Notes: generated from the letters alone by a model not told the origin. 64,000 nt of DNA from Streptomyces ferrugineus (GCF_015160855.1 NZ_CP063373.1:1798001-1862000); one strand, 5' to 3'; counted from the first letter of the stretch, positions 17,983 to 26,080 are shown. Numbers and translations are program-made.

Positions 17983-19080
17983 TCAGTTCTCGGTCCCGGA
18001 GTCGTCCGTGTCGTCCCGCCTCGGCGCGTCCTTCGGCGGGGCGCTCGTGAAGCCGCCGAAGCCGCGCCGGACCCGGCCGCCCAGGTCGCCCGCGCCGCCC
18101 GCGATGTCCGTGACCAGCTTCATCAGCGGGTCCTTGGAGGACTTCACATGGGTGGCGTAGTGGGACGCCGACTCGCGGAAGGAGTCGCTGACCGAGGTGT
18201 CCTTGTCCTCCGAGCGGCGCGGGTAGTGGCCGTCCATGATCCGCTGGTAGTCGCGGGACTCGCCCCACTTCTTCAGCTCGGCCGCGCGGACCGTGGTGAA
18301 GGGGTGGGAGCGCGGCAGCACGTTCAGGATCTTCAGCACCGAGTCGCGCAGGTCGCCGCCCGCCTCGTACTCCTCGGCCTGCTTCAGGAACGCGTCCACG
18401 TTCATCTCGTGCAGATGGTGGCCGCCCGCAAGCTTCATCAGGCCGCGCATCGAGGCCTGCAGATCCTGCCCGACCAGCAGCCCCGCCCGGTCCGCGGACA
18501 GCTCCGACTTGCGGAACCACTCCCGCAGTGCCGTGACGATCGCCATGATCGCGAGATTGCCCAGCGGGATCCAGGCGACCCGGACGGCGAGGCTGGTGAG
18601 GAAGAGCAGGATGGTGCGGTACACCGAGTGGCCGGACAGGGCGTGGCCCACCTCGTGGCCGATCACCGCCCGCATCTCCTCCTCGTCGAGCAGCTCGACC
18701 AGGCCCGTGGTGACCACGATGATCGGCTCGTCCAGGCCGATGCACATCGCGTTCGGCACCGGGTCCTGGTTGACGTACATCGGCGGGACCTTCTCCAGGT
18801 CCAGGATGTAACAGGCGTCCCGCAGCATGTCGTTGAGGTGTGTGAACTGCTGGTCCGAGACCCGCACGGAGTCGGACAGGAACAGCAGCCTGAGGCTGCG
18901 CTCGGGCAGCAGGCCGCTCAGCGCCTTGAAGACCGTGTCGAAACCGCTGAGCTTGCGCAGGGCCACCAGGGCCGAGCGGTCCGCCGGATGCTCGTACGCA
19001 CGCGAGGAGATCCCGGGGAAACGCCTGCGCTGCCGGCTCGGTACGTTCTCGTGCCCGTTGTGCTCGTGGCCGTCGGACAT
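17983..19080 (-). CDS. M48-family membrane metalloprotease (HtpX-like)
   Basis: Zinc-dependent peptidase of about 365 residues. The active-site helix AVIGHEVGHALSGHS supplies two histidines and the catalytic glutamate, and SELSADRAGLL provides the third zinc ligand. Hydrophobic segments following the HExxH (TILLFLTSLAVRVAWIPLGNLAIMAIV) place it in the membrane with the active site facing the cytoplasm, as in HtpX. The start at 19080 is preferred because GGGGGAAG precedes it; an ATG four codons earlier (19092) overlaps that site. The C-terminus is a charged tail. A role in membrane-protein quality control is inferred from the family. Confidence 0.87.
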   Translation of the reverse strand: MSDGHEHNGHENVPSRQRRRFPGISSRAYEHPADRSALVALRKLSGFDTVFKALSGLLPERSLRLLFLSDSVRVSDQQFTHLNDMLRDACYILDLEKVPPMYVNQDPVPNAMCIGLDEPIIVVTTGLVELLDEEEMRAVIGHEVGHALSGHSVYRTILLFLTSLAVRVAWIPLGNLAIMAIVTALREWFRKSELSADRAGLLVGQDLQASMRGLMKLAGGHHLHEMNVDAFLKQAEEYEAGGDLRDSVLKILNVLPRSHPFTTVRAAELKKWGESRDYQRIMDGHYPRRSEDKDTSVSDSFRESASHYATHVKSSKDPLMKLVTDIAGGAGDLGGRVRRGFGGFTSAPPKDAPRRDDTDDSGTEN

Positions 19081-19217
19081 GTCTTCCCCCATGTGCGAGT
19101 GGATGGGTCTCTCTCGGCCCTTTGCGGAGCCTTGTTCCGTCCTTTGCGCCCCCGAAGCAGTGCCCAGCCTAGGCGGAGTTACCGTGGACGGGCACTACAG
19201 CGAAGGAGTTCCGCGTC

Positions 19218-19379
19218 ATGGAGCACAACCCCGCGGCCGCCTGGCTCACCGAGGCCGCGAACGCAGCCGAGCAGCAGGGGGCGGGGAATCTGCTCCGGGT
19301 CGTACTGATCGTGATGGTCGTGGGCTGTGTGCTGACCGCGTGGTTCCTGTTGCGGGGCTACAGGCGGAAGGACGACTGA
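19218..19379 (+). CDS. Small single-pass membrane protein (53 aa)
   Basis: ATG at 19218 with AAGGAG nine bases upstream encodes 53 residues: a polar alanine-rich N-terminus (MEHNPAAAWLTEAANAAEQQ), one transmembrane helix (LLRVVLIVMVVGCVLTAWFLL) and a basic end GYRRKDD. Base composition by codon position fits coding sequence. No known family. It lies divergent from the M48 protease and upstream of another tiny membrane protein and nadD. Confidence 0.65.
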   Translation: MEHNPAAAWLTEAANAAEQQGAGNLLRVVLIVMVVGCVLTAWFLLRGYRRKDD

Positions 19380-19510
19380 GCCGCCCGGAAGGTTCCCCGC
19401 CGCTCGTGGAAGGCGCCCCAACGGTGGAGTCGGCGTGATCGCCGTCATGGCGCCCGCTTACGATGAGCCGACATCTTTATCCCGCCCACACCCGATAGGT
19501 CACGCCGAAG

Positions 19511-19675
19511 ATGAGCTTCCACAGCGCAGCTGCCCAGTTGGTCACCCTCGCCGCTGAGGGTGAGGAGCACGGCGGCAACCACGACAGCATCAGCCCGCTG
19601 GCCACCGGTGGTGGCGCGTTCGTCATCCTCATGCTGCTGCTGTGGATCACCACCCGCTTCAACCGCGACCGCTGA
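19511..19675 (+). CDS. Small single-pass membrane protein (54 aa)
   Basis: ATG at 19511 encodes [21 protein letters not shown] followed by a histidine/asparagine/serine stretch and one helix ([18 protein letters not shown]) ending NRDR. The ribosome site is weak. It has the same layout as the 53-residue protein just upstream: soluble N-terminus, one helix, short basic C-terminus. Function unknown. It directly precedes nadD. Confidence 0.6.
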   Translation: MSFHSAAAQLVTLAAEGEEHGGNHDSISPLATGGGAFVILMLLLWITTRFNRDR

Positions 19676-19766
19676 GTCCCGGCCAGCCCCGCACTCCGCC
19701 CGGCCCACGGCCGGCCGGAGCTCTCGGACGGGGCCGGTAGGGTCTGCACGCATGGGAGAGCAGGAC

Positions 19767-20390
19767 ATGCCTACCGGCCCCGGAAACGGCCCGACGCACC
19801 CCGGCAAGCGCCGTCTCGGCGTCATGGGCGGAACGTTCGACCCGATCCACCACGGCCACCTCGTCGCGGCCAGTGAGGTCGCCGCGCAGTTCCACCTCGA
19901 CGAGGTCGTGTTCGTCCCGACCGGCCAGCCGTGGCAGAAGAGCCACCGGCACGTCTCCCCGGCCGAGGACCGCTATCTGATGACGGTCATCGCCACCGCC
20001 GAGAACCCGCAGTTCTCCGTCAGCCGCATCGACATCGACCGCGGCGGCCCCACGTACACGGTGGACACCCTGCGCGACCTGCGCGCGCTCAACCCCGACA
20101 CCGACCTCTTCTTCATCACCGGCGCCGACGCCCTCGCCCAGATCCTGACCTGGCGGGACTCGGAGGAGCTGTTCTCCCTCGCGCACTTCATCGGCGCCAC
20201 CCGGCCCGGCCACCACCTCGACGACGACGGCCTCCCGGAGGGCGGCGTGTCGTTGGTCGAGGTTCCCGCGCTGGCCATCTCGTCCACCGATTGCCGCGCG
20301 AGAGTCGCGAAGGGAGAGCCCATCTGGTATCTGGTGCCCGACGGAGTCGTGCGCTACATCGACAAACGTGAGCTGTACCGCGGCGAGTGA
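19767..20390 (+). CDS. nadD: Nicotinate-nucleotide adenylyltransferase
   Basis: Adenylates nicotinate mononucleotide in NAD synthesis. The HxGH nucleotidyltransferase signature appears as [15 protein letters not shown], and the second nucleotide-binding motif as [15 protein letters not shown] near the C-terminus. [10 protein letters not shown] is the family core strand. The start at 19767 has GGGAG eight bases upstream; an in-frame ATG at 19752 is an alternative. The product is about 207 residues, normal size. Order nadD, LCP-like gene, rsfS is a common actinobacterial arrangement. Confidence 0.94.
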   Translation: MPTGPGNGPTHPGKRRLGVMGGTFDPIHHGHLVAASEVAAQFHLDEVVFVPTGQPWQKSHRHVSPAEDRYLMTVIATAENPQFSVSRIDIDRGGPTYTVDTLRDLRALNPDTDLFFITGADALAQILTWRDSEELFSLAHFIGATRPGHHLDDDGLPEGGVSLVEVPALAISSTDCRARVAKGEPIWYLVPDGVVRYIDKRELYRGE

Positions 20391-20416
20391 GGCGAGTGAG
20401 CCGAGAGGGGCTACCG

Positions 20417-22090
20417 GTGAACGACCGATACGACGCGGGGTACGGGGACGACCAGTACGAACTCGTCGGATACGACGAGTACGGGCGGCCGGTGTACCGG
20501 CAGGTCCCGCAGCAGCGGCCGCCCCAGCAGCAGTACGACCCCTACGCACAGCAGGGCTACGGTTACGACCCGTACGCGACGGGCGCCCAGCAGCAGCCCC
20601 AGTCGTACGACTCCTACGGGGCCGGCGACACCGGTCGGCAGCCGCCCGCGCCGCCCTACGACCCGTACGGCACCGGCACGCACTCGGCGCAGTACGACCC
20701 CTATGGCCGTACCGCCACCAGCGGACAGCAGCCGCGCGTCGCCGAGCAGACCGCCTACATCCCGCACCAGGCCGGTCCGGTCGAGGAACAGGGGACCCAG
20801 GAGCGCGGCGACCGGGACTACCGCACCGAGCAGTTCGCCTTCGTCGAGGAGCCCGACTCGGACTCCGAGGACGTCATCGACTGGCTGAAGTTCACCGAGA
20901 ACCGCACCGAGCGCCGCGAGGAGGCCAAGCGACGGGCACGCGCGCGTGTGATCGCCCTCGTGGTCGTCCTGGCGATCGCCGCGGCCGGCGGCGTCGGCTA
21001 CCTCTGGTACGCCGGGAAGCTGCCGGGCCTCACCGCGTCGGACGACAAGACCAGCGCCTCGACCCCGGTGGGCGCCCAGAAGCGCGAGGTGATCGTCGTC
21101 CATCTGCACAACACCAAGCAGGGCGGCACCTCCACGGCGCTGCTGGTCGACAACACCACCACCAAGCAGGCCACCACCGTCCTGCTGCCCAACTCCCTCG
21201 CCCTGAGCGGCGACGACGGCACCACGACCACGCTCGCCAAGTCGGTCGACGACGACGGTTCCTCCGGCACCCGCGACGCCATCGACACCGTCCTCGGCAC
21301 CGAGATCCAGGGCACCTGGCGGCTGGACACCCCCTATCTGCAGAACCTCGTCGACCTGGTCGGCAACATCGAGGTCGACACCAACGCGAACGTCCCCGAC
21401 CCGGACGCCAAGTCCAAGGGCGCCGCGCCCCTGGTGCGCAAGGGCAAGGCACAGACCCTCAGCGGCAAGCTCGCCGTCGCCTACGCCACCTACCAGGGCT
21501 CGGGCGAGGCCCAGAACGCCCAGCTCGAGCGGTTCGGGCAGGTCATGCAGGCCGTGCTGCGCAAGATGACCTCGGACACCCAGGGCGCGATCACCACCGT
21601 GCAGACGCTCGGCATGATCATCGAGCCGCCGCTGACCGACAAGGACCTCGGCGCCTTCCTCGCCCGGCTCGCCGACCTCGCCAAGGGCGGCGACTACAAG
21701 ACGGCCCTGATGCCCGTCCAGGGCGACGGCACACTGAGCGCACAGGCGAGCGCGAGCGTCGTCAAGGACGTCCTCGGCGGCACCGCCAAGAGCCCCGACA
21801 AGGACGCCGCCGTCCGCGTGTCCGTGCGCAACGCCAGCGGCACCAGGGACAACACCGGGAACGCGCGCGTGGTGCTGCTCAACGGCGGCTTCACCTTCCT
21901 GGAGGGCGGCACCGCGGCCACCGCGGCCACCTCGAAGGTCGTCTACGCCGACGCCGCCGACAAGGACAACGCCACCGAGGTCGCCAAGACCCTGGGCCTG
22001 TCCGCGGACGCGGTCAGCAAGGGCGACGTGTCCTCGAACGCGGACGTCTCGGTGGTCCTCGGCCAGGACTACAAGCCGTCGTCCTCGTAG
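20417..22090 (+). CDS. LCP-like (LytR-CpsA-Psr) membrane protein with LytR C-terminal domain
   Basis: 557 residues. The first 105 are Tyr/Gln/Pro-rich with YDPYG/YDPYA units near residues 40, 50, 81 and 93. A charged juxtamembrane segment (DVIDWLKFTENRTERREEAKRR) and one helix near residues 178-198 follow. The external part aligns with an LCP domain (about 220-420) and a LytR-type C-terminal domain (VRVSVRNASG, about 460-555). LCP proteins attach glycopolymers to peptidoglycan. Here the usual RSD and PRD catalytic positions read GGTST and LPNS, so catalysis is doubtful. From memory, PdtA of S. coelicolor, an LCP protein needed for spore-wall polymer, comes from a corresponding locus; I cannot verify orthology. 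GTG 20417 follows GAGAGGGG. Confidence 0.78.
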   Translation: MNDRYDAGYGDDQYELVGYDEYGRPVYRQVPQQRPPQQQYDPYAQQGYGYDPYATGAQQQPQSYDSYGAGDTGRQPPAPPYDPYGTGTHSAQYDPYGRTATSGQQPRVAEQTAYIPHQAGPVEEQGTQERGDRDYRTEQFAFVEEPDSDSEDVIDWLKFTENRTERREEAKRRARARVIALVVVLAIAAAGGVGYLWYAGKLPGLTASDDKTSASTPVGAQKREVIVVHLHNTKQGGTSTALLVDNTTTKQATTVLLPNSLALSGDDGTTTTLAKSVDDDGSSGTRDAIDTVLGTEIQGTWRLDTPYLQNLVDLVGNIEVDTNANVPDPDAKSKGAAPLVRKGKAQTLSGKLAVAYATYQGSGEAQNAQLERFGQVMQAVLRKMTSDTQGAITTVQTLGMIIEPPLTDKDLGAFLARLADLAKGGDYKTALMPVQGDGTLSAQASASVVKDVLGGTAKSPDKDAAVRVSVRNASGTRDNTGNARVVLLNGGFTFLEGGTAATAATSKVVYADAADKDNATEVAKTLGLSADAVSKGDVSSNADVSVVLGQDYKPSSS

Positions 22091-22126
22091 CCGCGGGGTG
22101 TCCGATCGGTGCATCACCGCAGGCCA

Positions 22127-22154
22127 CCCCACGTGAGCCGGTAATCACGTGGGG
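22127..22154. repeat. Perfect inverted repeat between the LCP-like gene and rsfS
   Basis: CCCCACGTGA (22127-22136) and TCACGTGGGG (22145-22154) are exact reverse complements with an 8-base loop. No T-tract follows, so it may be a terminator lacking the tail or a regulatory site; each arm contains CACGTG. Confidence 0.6.
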
Positions 22155-22213
22155 CGCTGTCGGCGGTCCGTGAGACCCTTGGTGTCAAGTGTCCGCCGAC
22201 CGAAAGCCTTGTA

Positions 22214-22660
22214 GTGACCGCTACCGACCGTTCCCTCGAGCTCGTCAACACCGCCGCCCAGGCGGCCGCCGACAAGCTCGCGCACGACATCATCGCCTAC
22301 GACGTCAGCGACGTCCTGTCGATCACGGACGCCTTCCTGCTGGCCTCCGCGCCCAACGACCGCCAGGTCAAGTCGATCGTCGACGAGATCGAGGAGCGGC
22401 TCCTGAAGGAGCTGGGCGCCAAGCCGGTGCGCCGCGAGGGCGACCGTGAGGCCCGCTGGGTGCTGCTCGACTACGTCGACATCGTCGTCCACGTCCAGCA
22501 CAGCGAGGAGCGCGTCTTCTACGCCCTGGAGCGGCTGTGGAAGGACTGCCCCGAGCTCGAACTGCCCGACGACGCCAAGGCCACCCGCGGCAAGGCCGAG
22601 GAGCACGCCAAGCTCCAGGCCGCAGAGGAGGCGGCCGACCTGGGCGGTGAGTGGCGATGA
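22214..22660 (+). CDS. rsfS: Ribosomal silencing factor RsfS
   Basis: Binds L14 and blocks 30S-50S joining when nutrients are scarce. The 148-residue product shows the family core: AAQAAADKLAHDIIAYDVSDVLSITDAFLLA in part, NDRQVKSIVDEIEERL, REGDREARWVLLDYVDIVVHVQ and RVFYALERLWKDCPEL. It has a charged C-terminal extension of about 30 residues common in actinomycetes. The GTG at 22214 is chosen as the first start consistent with the family. Its stop overlaps the ATG of the next gene (ATGA), indicating translational coupling. Confidence 0.95.
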   Translation: MTATDRSLELVNTAAQAAADKLAHDIIAYDVSDVLSITDAFLLASAPNDRQVKSIVDEIEERLLKELGAKPVRREGDREARWVLLDYVDIVVHVQHSEERVFYALERLWKDCPELELPDDAKATRGKAEEHAKLQAAEEAADLGGEWR

Positions 22661-23328
22661 GCACCACCGGCGAGGTGCCCACCGGCAAGCCCGGCCGCGG
22701 CCGCCGCGTCATCCTGTGGCGGCACGGCCAGACCTCGTGGAACGTGGAGCGCCGCTTCCAGGGCACCACGGACGTCCCGCTCACCGAGGCCGGCGTCTCC
22801 CAGGCCCGCCGAGCCGCCCGGCTGCTGGTCAACCTCAAGCCCGACGCGATCATCGCCTCCGACCTCCAGCGCGCCGCCGACACCGCCGCCGAGCTGGCCG
22901 GGCTCACCGGCCTGGCGGTGACGCACGACGAGGGCCTGCGCGAGACCTACGCGGGCGTCTGGCAGGGGCTGACGCACGAGGAGATCATCGCCCGGCACGG
23001 CGAGGAGTACGCCGCGTGGAAGCGCGGTGAGCCGGTGCGCCGCGGTGGCGGCGAACTGGAGACCGAGGTCGCCGACCGCGCCGCGCCGGTGGTGCTCCGG
23101 CACGCCGAGAAGCTCCCCGACGACGGCACGCTCGTCGTGGTCAGCCACGGCGGCACCATCCGTACGACCATCGGCCGGCTCATCGGCCTGGAGGCCGGGT
23201 ACTGGGAGAGCCTGGGCGGCCTCACCAACTGCTGCTGGTCCGTCCTGGGCGAGGGCGCGCGCGGCTGGCGCCTGCTGGAGCACAACGCCGGCACCCTGCC
23301 GGAGCCGGTGCTCGGCGACGACGACTGA
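22657..23328 (+). CDS. Histidine phosphatase family protein (phosphoglycerate mutase-like)
   Basis: 223 residues with the phosphohistidine motif LWRHGQTSWNVERRFQG near residue 23 and the second catalytic histidine in VVVSHGGTIRTTIGRL. LRETYAGVWQGLTHEEI supplies the catalytic acid region. It overlaps rsfS by four bases (ATGA). In other bacteria this position often holds a cobalamin-type or broad-specificity phosphatase, so a glycolytic mutase role should not be assumed. The hairpin at 23334 closes the operon. Confidence 0.88.
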   Translation: MSTTGEVPTGKPGRGRRVILWRHGQTSWNVERRFQGTTDVPLTEAGVSQARRAARLLVNLKPDAIIASDLQRAADTAAELAGLTGLAVTHDEGLRETYAGVWQGLTHEEIIARHGEEYAAWKRGEPVRRGGGELETEVADRAAPVVLRHAEKLPDDGTLVVVSHGGTIRTTIGRLIGLEAGYWESLGGLTNCCWSVLGEGARGWRLLEHNAGTLPEPVLGDDD

Positions 23329-23333
23329 CGTCG

Positions 23334-23361
23334 GGGTCCCGGCCGGGTCGACCCGGGACCC
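23334..23361 (+). terminator. Hairpin terminator after the histidine phosphatase
   Basis: GGGTCCCGG (23334-23342) pairs with CCGGGACCC (23353-23361). It is immediately followed by the promoter region of the first tRNA. Confidence 0.65.
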
Positions 23362-23429
23362 GGATTTCACTTTCTGGCAGGTCGCAGGCTAAAGTTCTTC
23401 TTGTTCGCCCGCCGAGCGGAGGACACCCA

Positions 23430-23502
23430 GGGGCTATAGCTCAGTTGGTAGAGCGCCTGCATGGCATGCAGGAGGTCAGGAGTTCAATTCTCCTTAGCTC
23501 CA
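23430..23502 (+). tRNA. tRNA-Ala (GGC anticodon), copy 1
   Basis: A 73-base cloverleaf. The acceptor stem is GGGGCTA/TAGCTCC with A as discriminator, the D arm GCTCAGTTGGTAGAGC, the anticodon arm CCTGC-ATGGCAT-GCAGG (anticodon GGC) and the T arm contains GTTCAATTC. CCA is not encoded. A TAAAGT -10-like box at 23390 is suitably placed upstream. The gene is identical to the copy at 24251. Confidence 0.96.
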
Positions 23503-23514
23503 CAGTGAGACAAC

Positions 23515-23549
23515 AAGATCCCGTCGATCGAAGCGATCGACGGGATCTT
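23515..23549 (+). terminator. Terminator of tRNA-Ala copy 1
   Basis: AAGATCCCGTCGATCG pairs with CGATCGACGGGATCTT, a near-perfect 16-base stem with a 3-base loop. Confidence 0.85.
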
Positions 23550-23736
23550 CTGGTATCCGCCAAAGTGTTCGGGTTCGGGTTGAGTCACCCGGGCCCCGCC
23601 AGGCGTATACCTCTCCGGAGGGGTCGCGGAGGCTGCCGTGTCCGGACTGGTACTGAGGCGTCGCTGACCGTATTGGTCCGGCCGTGGCAGAATCAAACGG
23701 CCGGAAGGGGACGCGGCCCGACGGGAGGGAGTAGCG

Positions 23737-23910
23737 ATGCCTGCGAGCATCCTCGAAGAGGTCGGTCACCTCTTCGAAGCAGCATTGACACGGGATACGA
23801 TCACCCGCCTCAGCTGCCCTTCCTGCGGCTCCGTCCATGTTGCCCAGCTTCTCGGTGACAATGGCGGAATTTCCTACGTGTGCACGGCCTGCGGCCACAG
23901 CTGGAGCTGA
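23737..23910 (+). CDS. Small zinc-ribbon protein (57 aa)
   Basis: ATG at 23737 behind a GGGAGGGAG ribosome site encodes 57 residues. Two cysteine pairs, LSCPSCGSVH and YVCTACGHSW, about 22 residues apart, form a typical zinc ribbon. The N-terminus (MPASILEEVGHLFEAALTRD) is a predicted helix. No membrane segment. It uses codons rare in this genome (TTG, ACA, GCA, GAT), suggesting transfer. It is followed three bases later by a second small cysteine-pair protein, and the pair sits between two identical tRNA-Ala genes. Function unknown. Confidence 0.7.
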   Translation: MPASILEEVGHLFEAALTRDTITRLSCPSCGSVHVAQLLGDNGGISYVCTACGHSWS

Positions 23911-23913
23911 TCG

Positions 23914-24147
23914 ATGGGTGCACACAGGCGAAAGTGCGACTGGTGCGGCAGCGGAACGCCGATCGTCCGTGACATGGAACCGGTGAACCCCGACTACCAG
24001 TACTGGTGCGAGGAATGCGCGCGGGCGCTGATCATAAAGGGCGACCCGATCGAGACCTACCGTGAACTCGAGGGCGAACCGATCTACGGCCGACTCCTCG
24101 AAGAACACTGCACCCTCAAGCGCTTCTACTCCTTCGTCACGGCTTGA
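23914..24147 (+). CDS. Small zinc-binding protein with two CxxC pairs (77 aa)
   Basis: 77 residues beginning MGAHRRKCDWCGSG, with a second pair in YWCEECARALIIKGD. The spacing (about 25 residues) suggests one zinc ion bridging two knuckles. The C-terminal half is acidic, then ends LKRFYSFVTA. It starts three bases after the stop of the 57-residue zinc ribbon, so the two are co-transcribed. It contains an ATA codon and several GAA codons, unlike nearby core genes. No family is recognised; nucleic-acid or protein binding is only a guess from the zinc motif. Confidence 0.68.
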   Translation: MGAHRRKCDWCGSGTPIVRDMEPVNPDYQYWCEECARALIIKGDPIETYRELEGEPIYGRLLEEHCTLKRFYSFVTA

Positions 24148-24188
24148 ACCGGACATAAGCACCCGTATCGCGCCGCACGGGAAACGAT

Positions 24189-24218
24189 TTGGTGCTGCAC
24201 CTGATCGACCGGTAATGT
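24189..24218 (+). promoter_or_regulatory. Promoter of tRNA-Ala copy 2
   Basis: TTGGTG (24189-24194) and TAATGT (24213-24218) with 18-base spacing, about 33 bases upstream of the tRNA. Copy 2 thus has its own promoter. Confidence 0.6.
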
Positions 24219-24250
24219 TGGCGTCGCCGCCGGGGAAACCGGGCGAACGA

Positions 24251-24323
24251 GGGGCTATAGCTCAGTTGGTAGAGCGCCTGCATGGCATGCAGGAGGTCAG
24301 GAGTTCAATTCTCCTTAGCTCCA
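24251..24323 (+). tRNA. tRNA-Ala (GGC anticodon), copy 2
   Basis: Identical in all 73 bases to the copy at 23430, and the identity continues about 12 bases beyond the tRNA (CAGTGAGACAACA). Same anticodon GGC, no encoded CCA. The terminator sequence differs between copies, so the duplicated block ends just before the terminator stem. Confidence 0.96.
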
Positions 24324-24337
24324 CAGTGAGACAACAG

Positions 24338-24374
24338 GATCCCGCCGGATCGATTCGATCCGGCGGGATCTTTT
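24338..24374 (+). terminator. Terminator of tRNA-Ala copy 2
   Basis: GATCCCGCCGGATCG (24338-24352) pairs perfectly with CGATCCGGCGGGATC (24356-24370), followed by TTTT. Confidence 0.9.
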
Positions 24375-24466
24375 GCGTGCGCGGATGCCGTTGGTTTCAG
24401 GGGCGGTTGGGGAACGAACGAGGGGCCGTCCGGGTGGGACGGCCCCTCGTGTGTGCGTGTCGGGCC

Positions 24467-26080
24467 TCAGCGGCCCAGGGCGCGCCTGCCGCGGCCCTGG
24501 GAGAGGACCGGCAGGTTGTTGCGGGAGGAGTCCTGCGCGCGCGTGTCCTCCTCGATGCGCAGGGCGAGGGCGGGGCAACGGCGCACCGCCCGCATGGCCT
24601 TGGCCTCGGCGTAGCGCGGCACCTTCGCCTGGGCGACGGTCGGGAAGCCGTCGGCGCCCAGTTGGAAGACCTCCGGGAGGATGTCCGCGCACAGGCCGTG
24701 CCCCCGGCACAGCGTCCAGTCGACGTAGATCTTCTGGCGGCTGGGGCCGTTCTCCTCCGACTCGGCGCCGCCCGGGATGCCCGTGGGTGCCCTGCCGCCC
24801 TCGAAGAGCGGCAGAACGCCCTCCACGCGCCGTCCGCAGCCGTTGCCGAGGACATGGGCCGCGAGGTCGTCGGTGAACGCCTTGATGGTCGACTCCAGGA
24901 ACATCGCGGAGCCGTCCGGGTGCGAGCACGCGCCGCGCCGCTTCACGTTCTTGGCGACCTGCTTGAGCGCCTCCAGGGCGGCCGGGCCGCCGCCGTTGAG
25001 GATGTCCTCCATACCGCGCGCGGCGGCCGGCAGACCGAGGTAGCAGGGGCCGCACTGGCCCGCGCTCTCCTCGGCCAGCCACTGCGCCACCCGCAGCGAC
25101 TCGCCCAGCGGGCAGGTCTCCTGAGTGATCGGCAGGATCGCGCCGGCGCCGAGCGCACCGCCCACCGCGTCCAGTGAATTGCGCGAGACGACCGCCTCGT
25201 TGACCGTCGCCGCGTCGATCCACTTGCCGTGGTAACCACCCGTCAGCACGCCCTGCGGCACCGGCGGGGCGCCGGCGAGCTGCAGGACGTAGCGCAGCGG
25301 CACGCCCGTGGGCACCTCGATGACCATCGGGCGGGCGACCGCGCCGGAGACGGTGAGCATCACGGTGCCCGGCTCGTCGTACAGGCCGGTGTTGCCGTAG
25401 CGCTCCGGGCCGATGCGGGCGGCTATGGCGAGTTGGGCGAACGTCTCGGCGTTGGACAGCAGGGTCGGGGCGCCGCCGACGCCGTTCTGCGAGGCGCTGA
25501 CCTTGCGGCCGGGCGGGATCGCCGGGCCGCCGTCGATCGAGCGGACCAGGGAGGCGGCGGCGCCGGTGACCATGCGCACCGGGTTGCGCTGCACCCACGC
25601 GCGTAGAGCGGAGCGGCGACTGTTGCTCAGGCCGCGTTCTGCGAGGGCGGCCTCCATGGAGCGCTGCGTCGATTCCCGGGTGACCCCCACCACGAGCGTG
25701 CGGGCACCCAGGGCCTCGGCGCACAGCAGCGCGCCGTCCAGGATGAGATGCGGGGCACGGTTGATCAACACCGTGTCCTTGCGGCAGGCCGGCTCGTCCT
25801 CACTGCCGTTGATGACCACGACCGGCCGTACGCCGCGTTTGATCGCCGCCTCGGCGACCGAGCGCAGCTTCTTGTGGAAGGGGAAGCCGGCGCCGCCGCG
25901 GCCCTTCAGATTGATGTTCTCGGCGAGCTTCGCGAGTTGCTCGCCGCCCATCGGCTCGAGCGGCCCGTGCACCTTGAGATGCATGGGCAGATCGAGTCTT
26001 TCGACAAGGTCGAAGCCCGACGTGAGCTGGGGAAGGCCGACCACGCGGACTTCGGGTACGTCGGGCAGGGCCTCGTTCAC
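24467..26080 (-). CDS. NuoF-like flavoprotein fused to a C-terminal ferredoxin
   Basis: 537 residues. Residues about 55-430 resemble the 51-kDa NADH/FMN subunit of complex I (GRGGAGFPFHKKL, GSEDEPACRKDT, SNAETFAQLA). The N3 iron-sulfur motif, normally SCGxCxPC, reads SAGQCGPC with a later GACSHP, so the first cysteine ligand is alanine. Residues about 455-520 form a small ferredoxin (CRGHGLC ... CP, CX5C spacing as in 3Fe-4S ferredoxins). The GTG start overlaps the stop of the upstream membrane gene (GTGA). It is not in a nuo operon, so a separate NAD(P)H-linked electron-transfer role to the partner membrane heme protein is inferred. Confidence 0.82.
   Translation of the reverse strand: MNEALPDVPEVRVVGLPQLTSGFDLVERLDLPMHLKVHGPLEPMGGEQLAKLAENINLKGRGGAGFPFHKKLRSVAEAAIKRGVRPVVVINGSEDEPACRKDTVLINRAPHLILDGALLCAEALGARTLVVGVTRESTQRSMEAALAERGLSNSRRSALRAWVQRNPVRMVTGAAASLVRSIDGGPAIPPGRKVSASQNGVGGAPTLLSNAETFAQLAIAARIGPERYGNTGLYDEPGTVMLTVSGAVARPMVIEVPTGVPLRYVLQLAGAPPVPQGVLTGGYHGKWIDAATVNEAVVSRNSLDAVGGALGAGAILPITQETCPLGESLRVAQWLAEESAGQCGPCYLGLPAAARGMEDILNGGGPAALEALKQVAKNVKRRGACSHPDGSAMFLESTIKAFTDDLAAHVLGNGCGRRVEGVLPLFEGGRAPTGIPGGAESEENGPSRQKIYVDWTLCRGHGLCADILPEVFQLGADGFPTVAQAKVPRYAEAKAMRAVRRCPALALRIEEDTRAQDSSRNNLPVLSQGRGRRALGR

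Noticed and set aside
23430..24335. Integrative element with tRNA att sites
   Set aside because: The direct repeats are whole tRNA genes with only about 820 bases between them and no integrase or mobility gene, so a typical integrative element is not supported.
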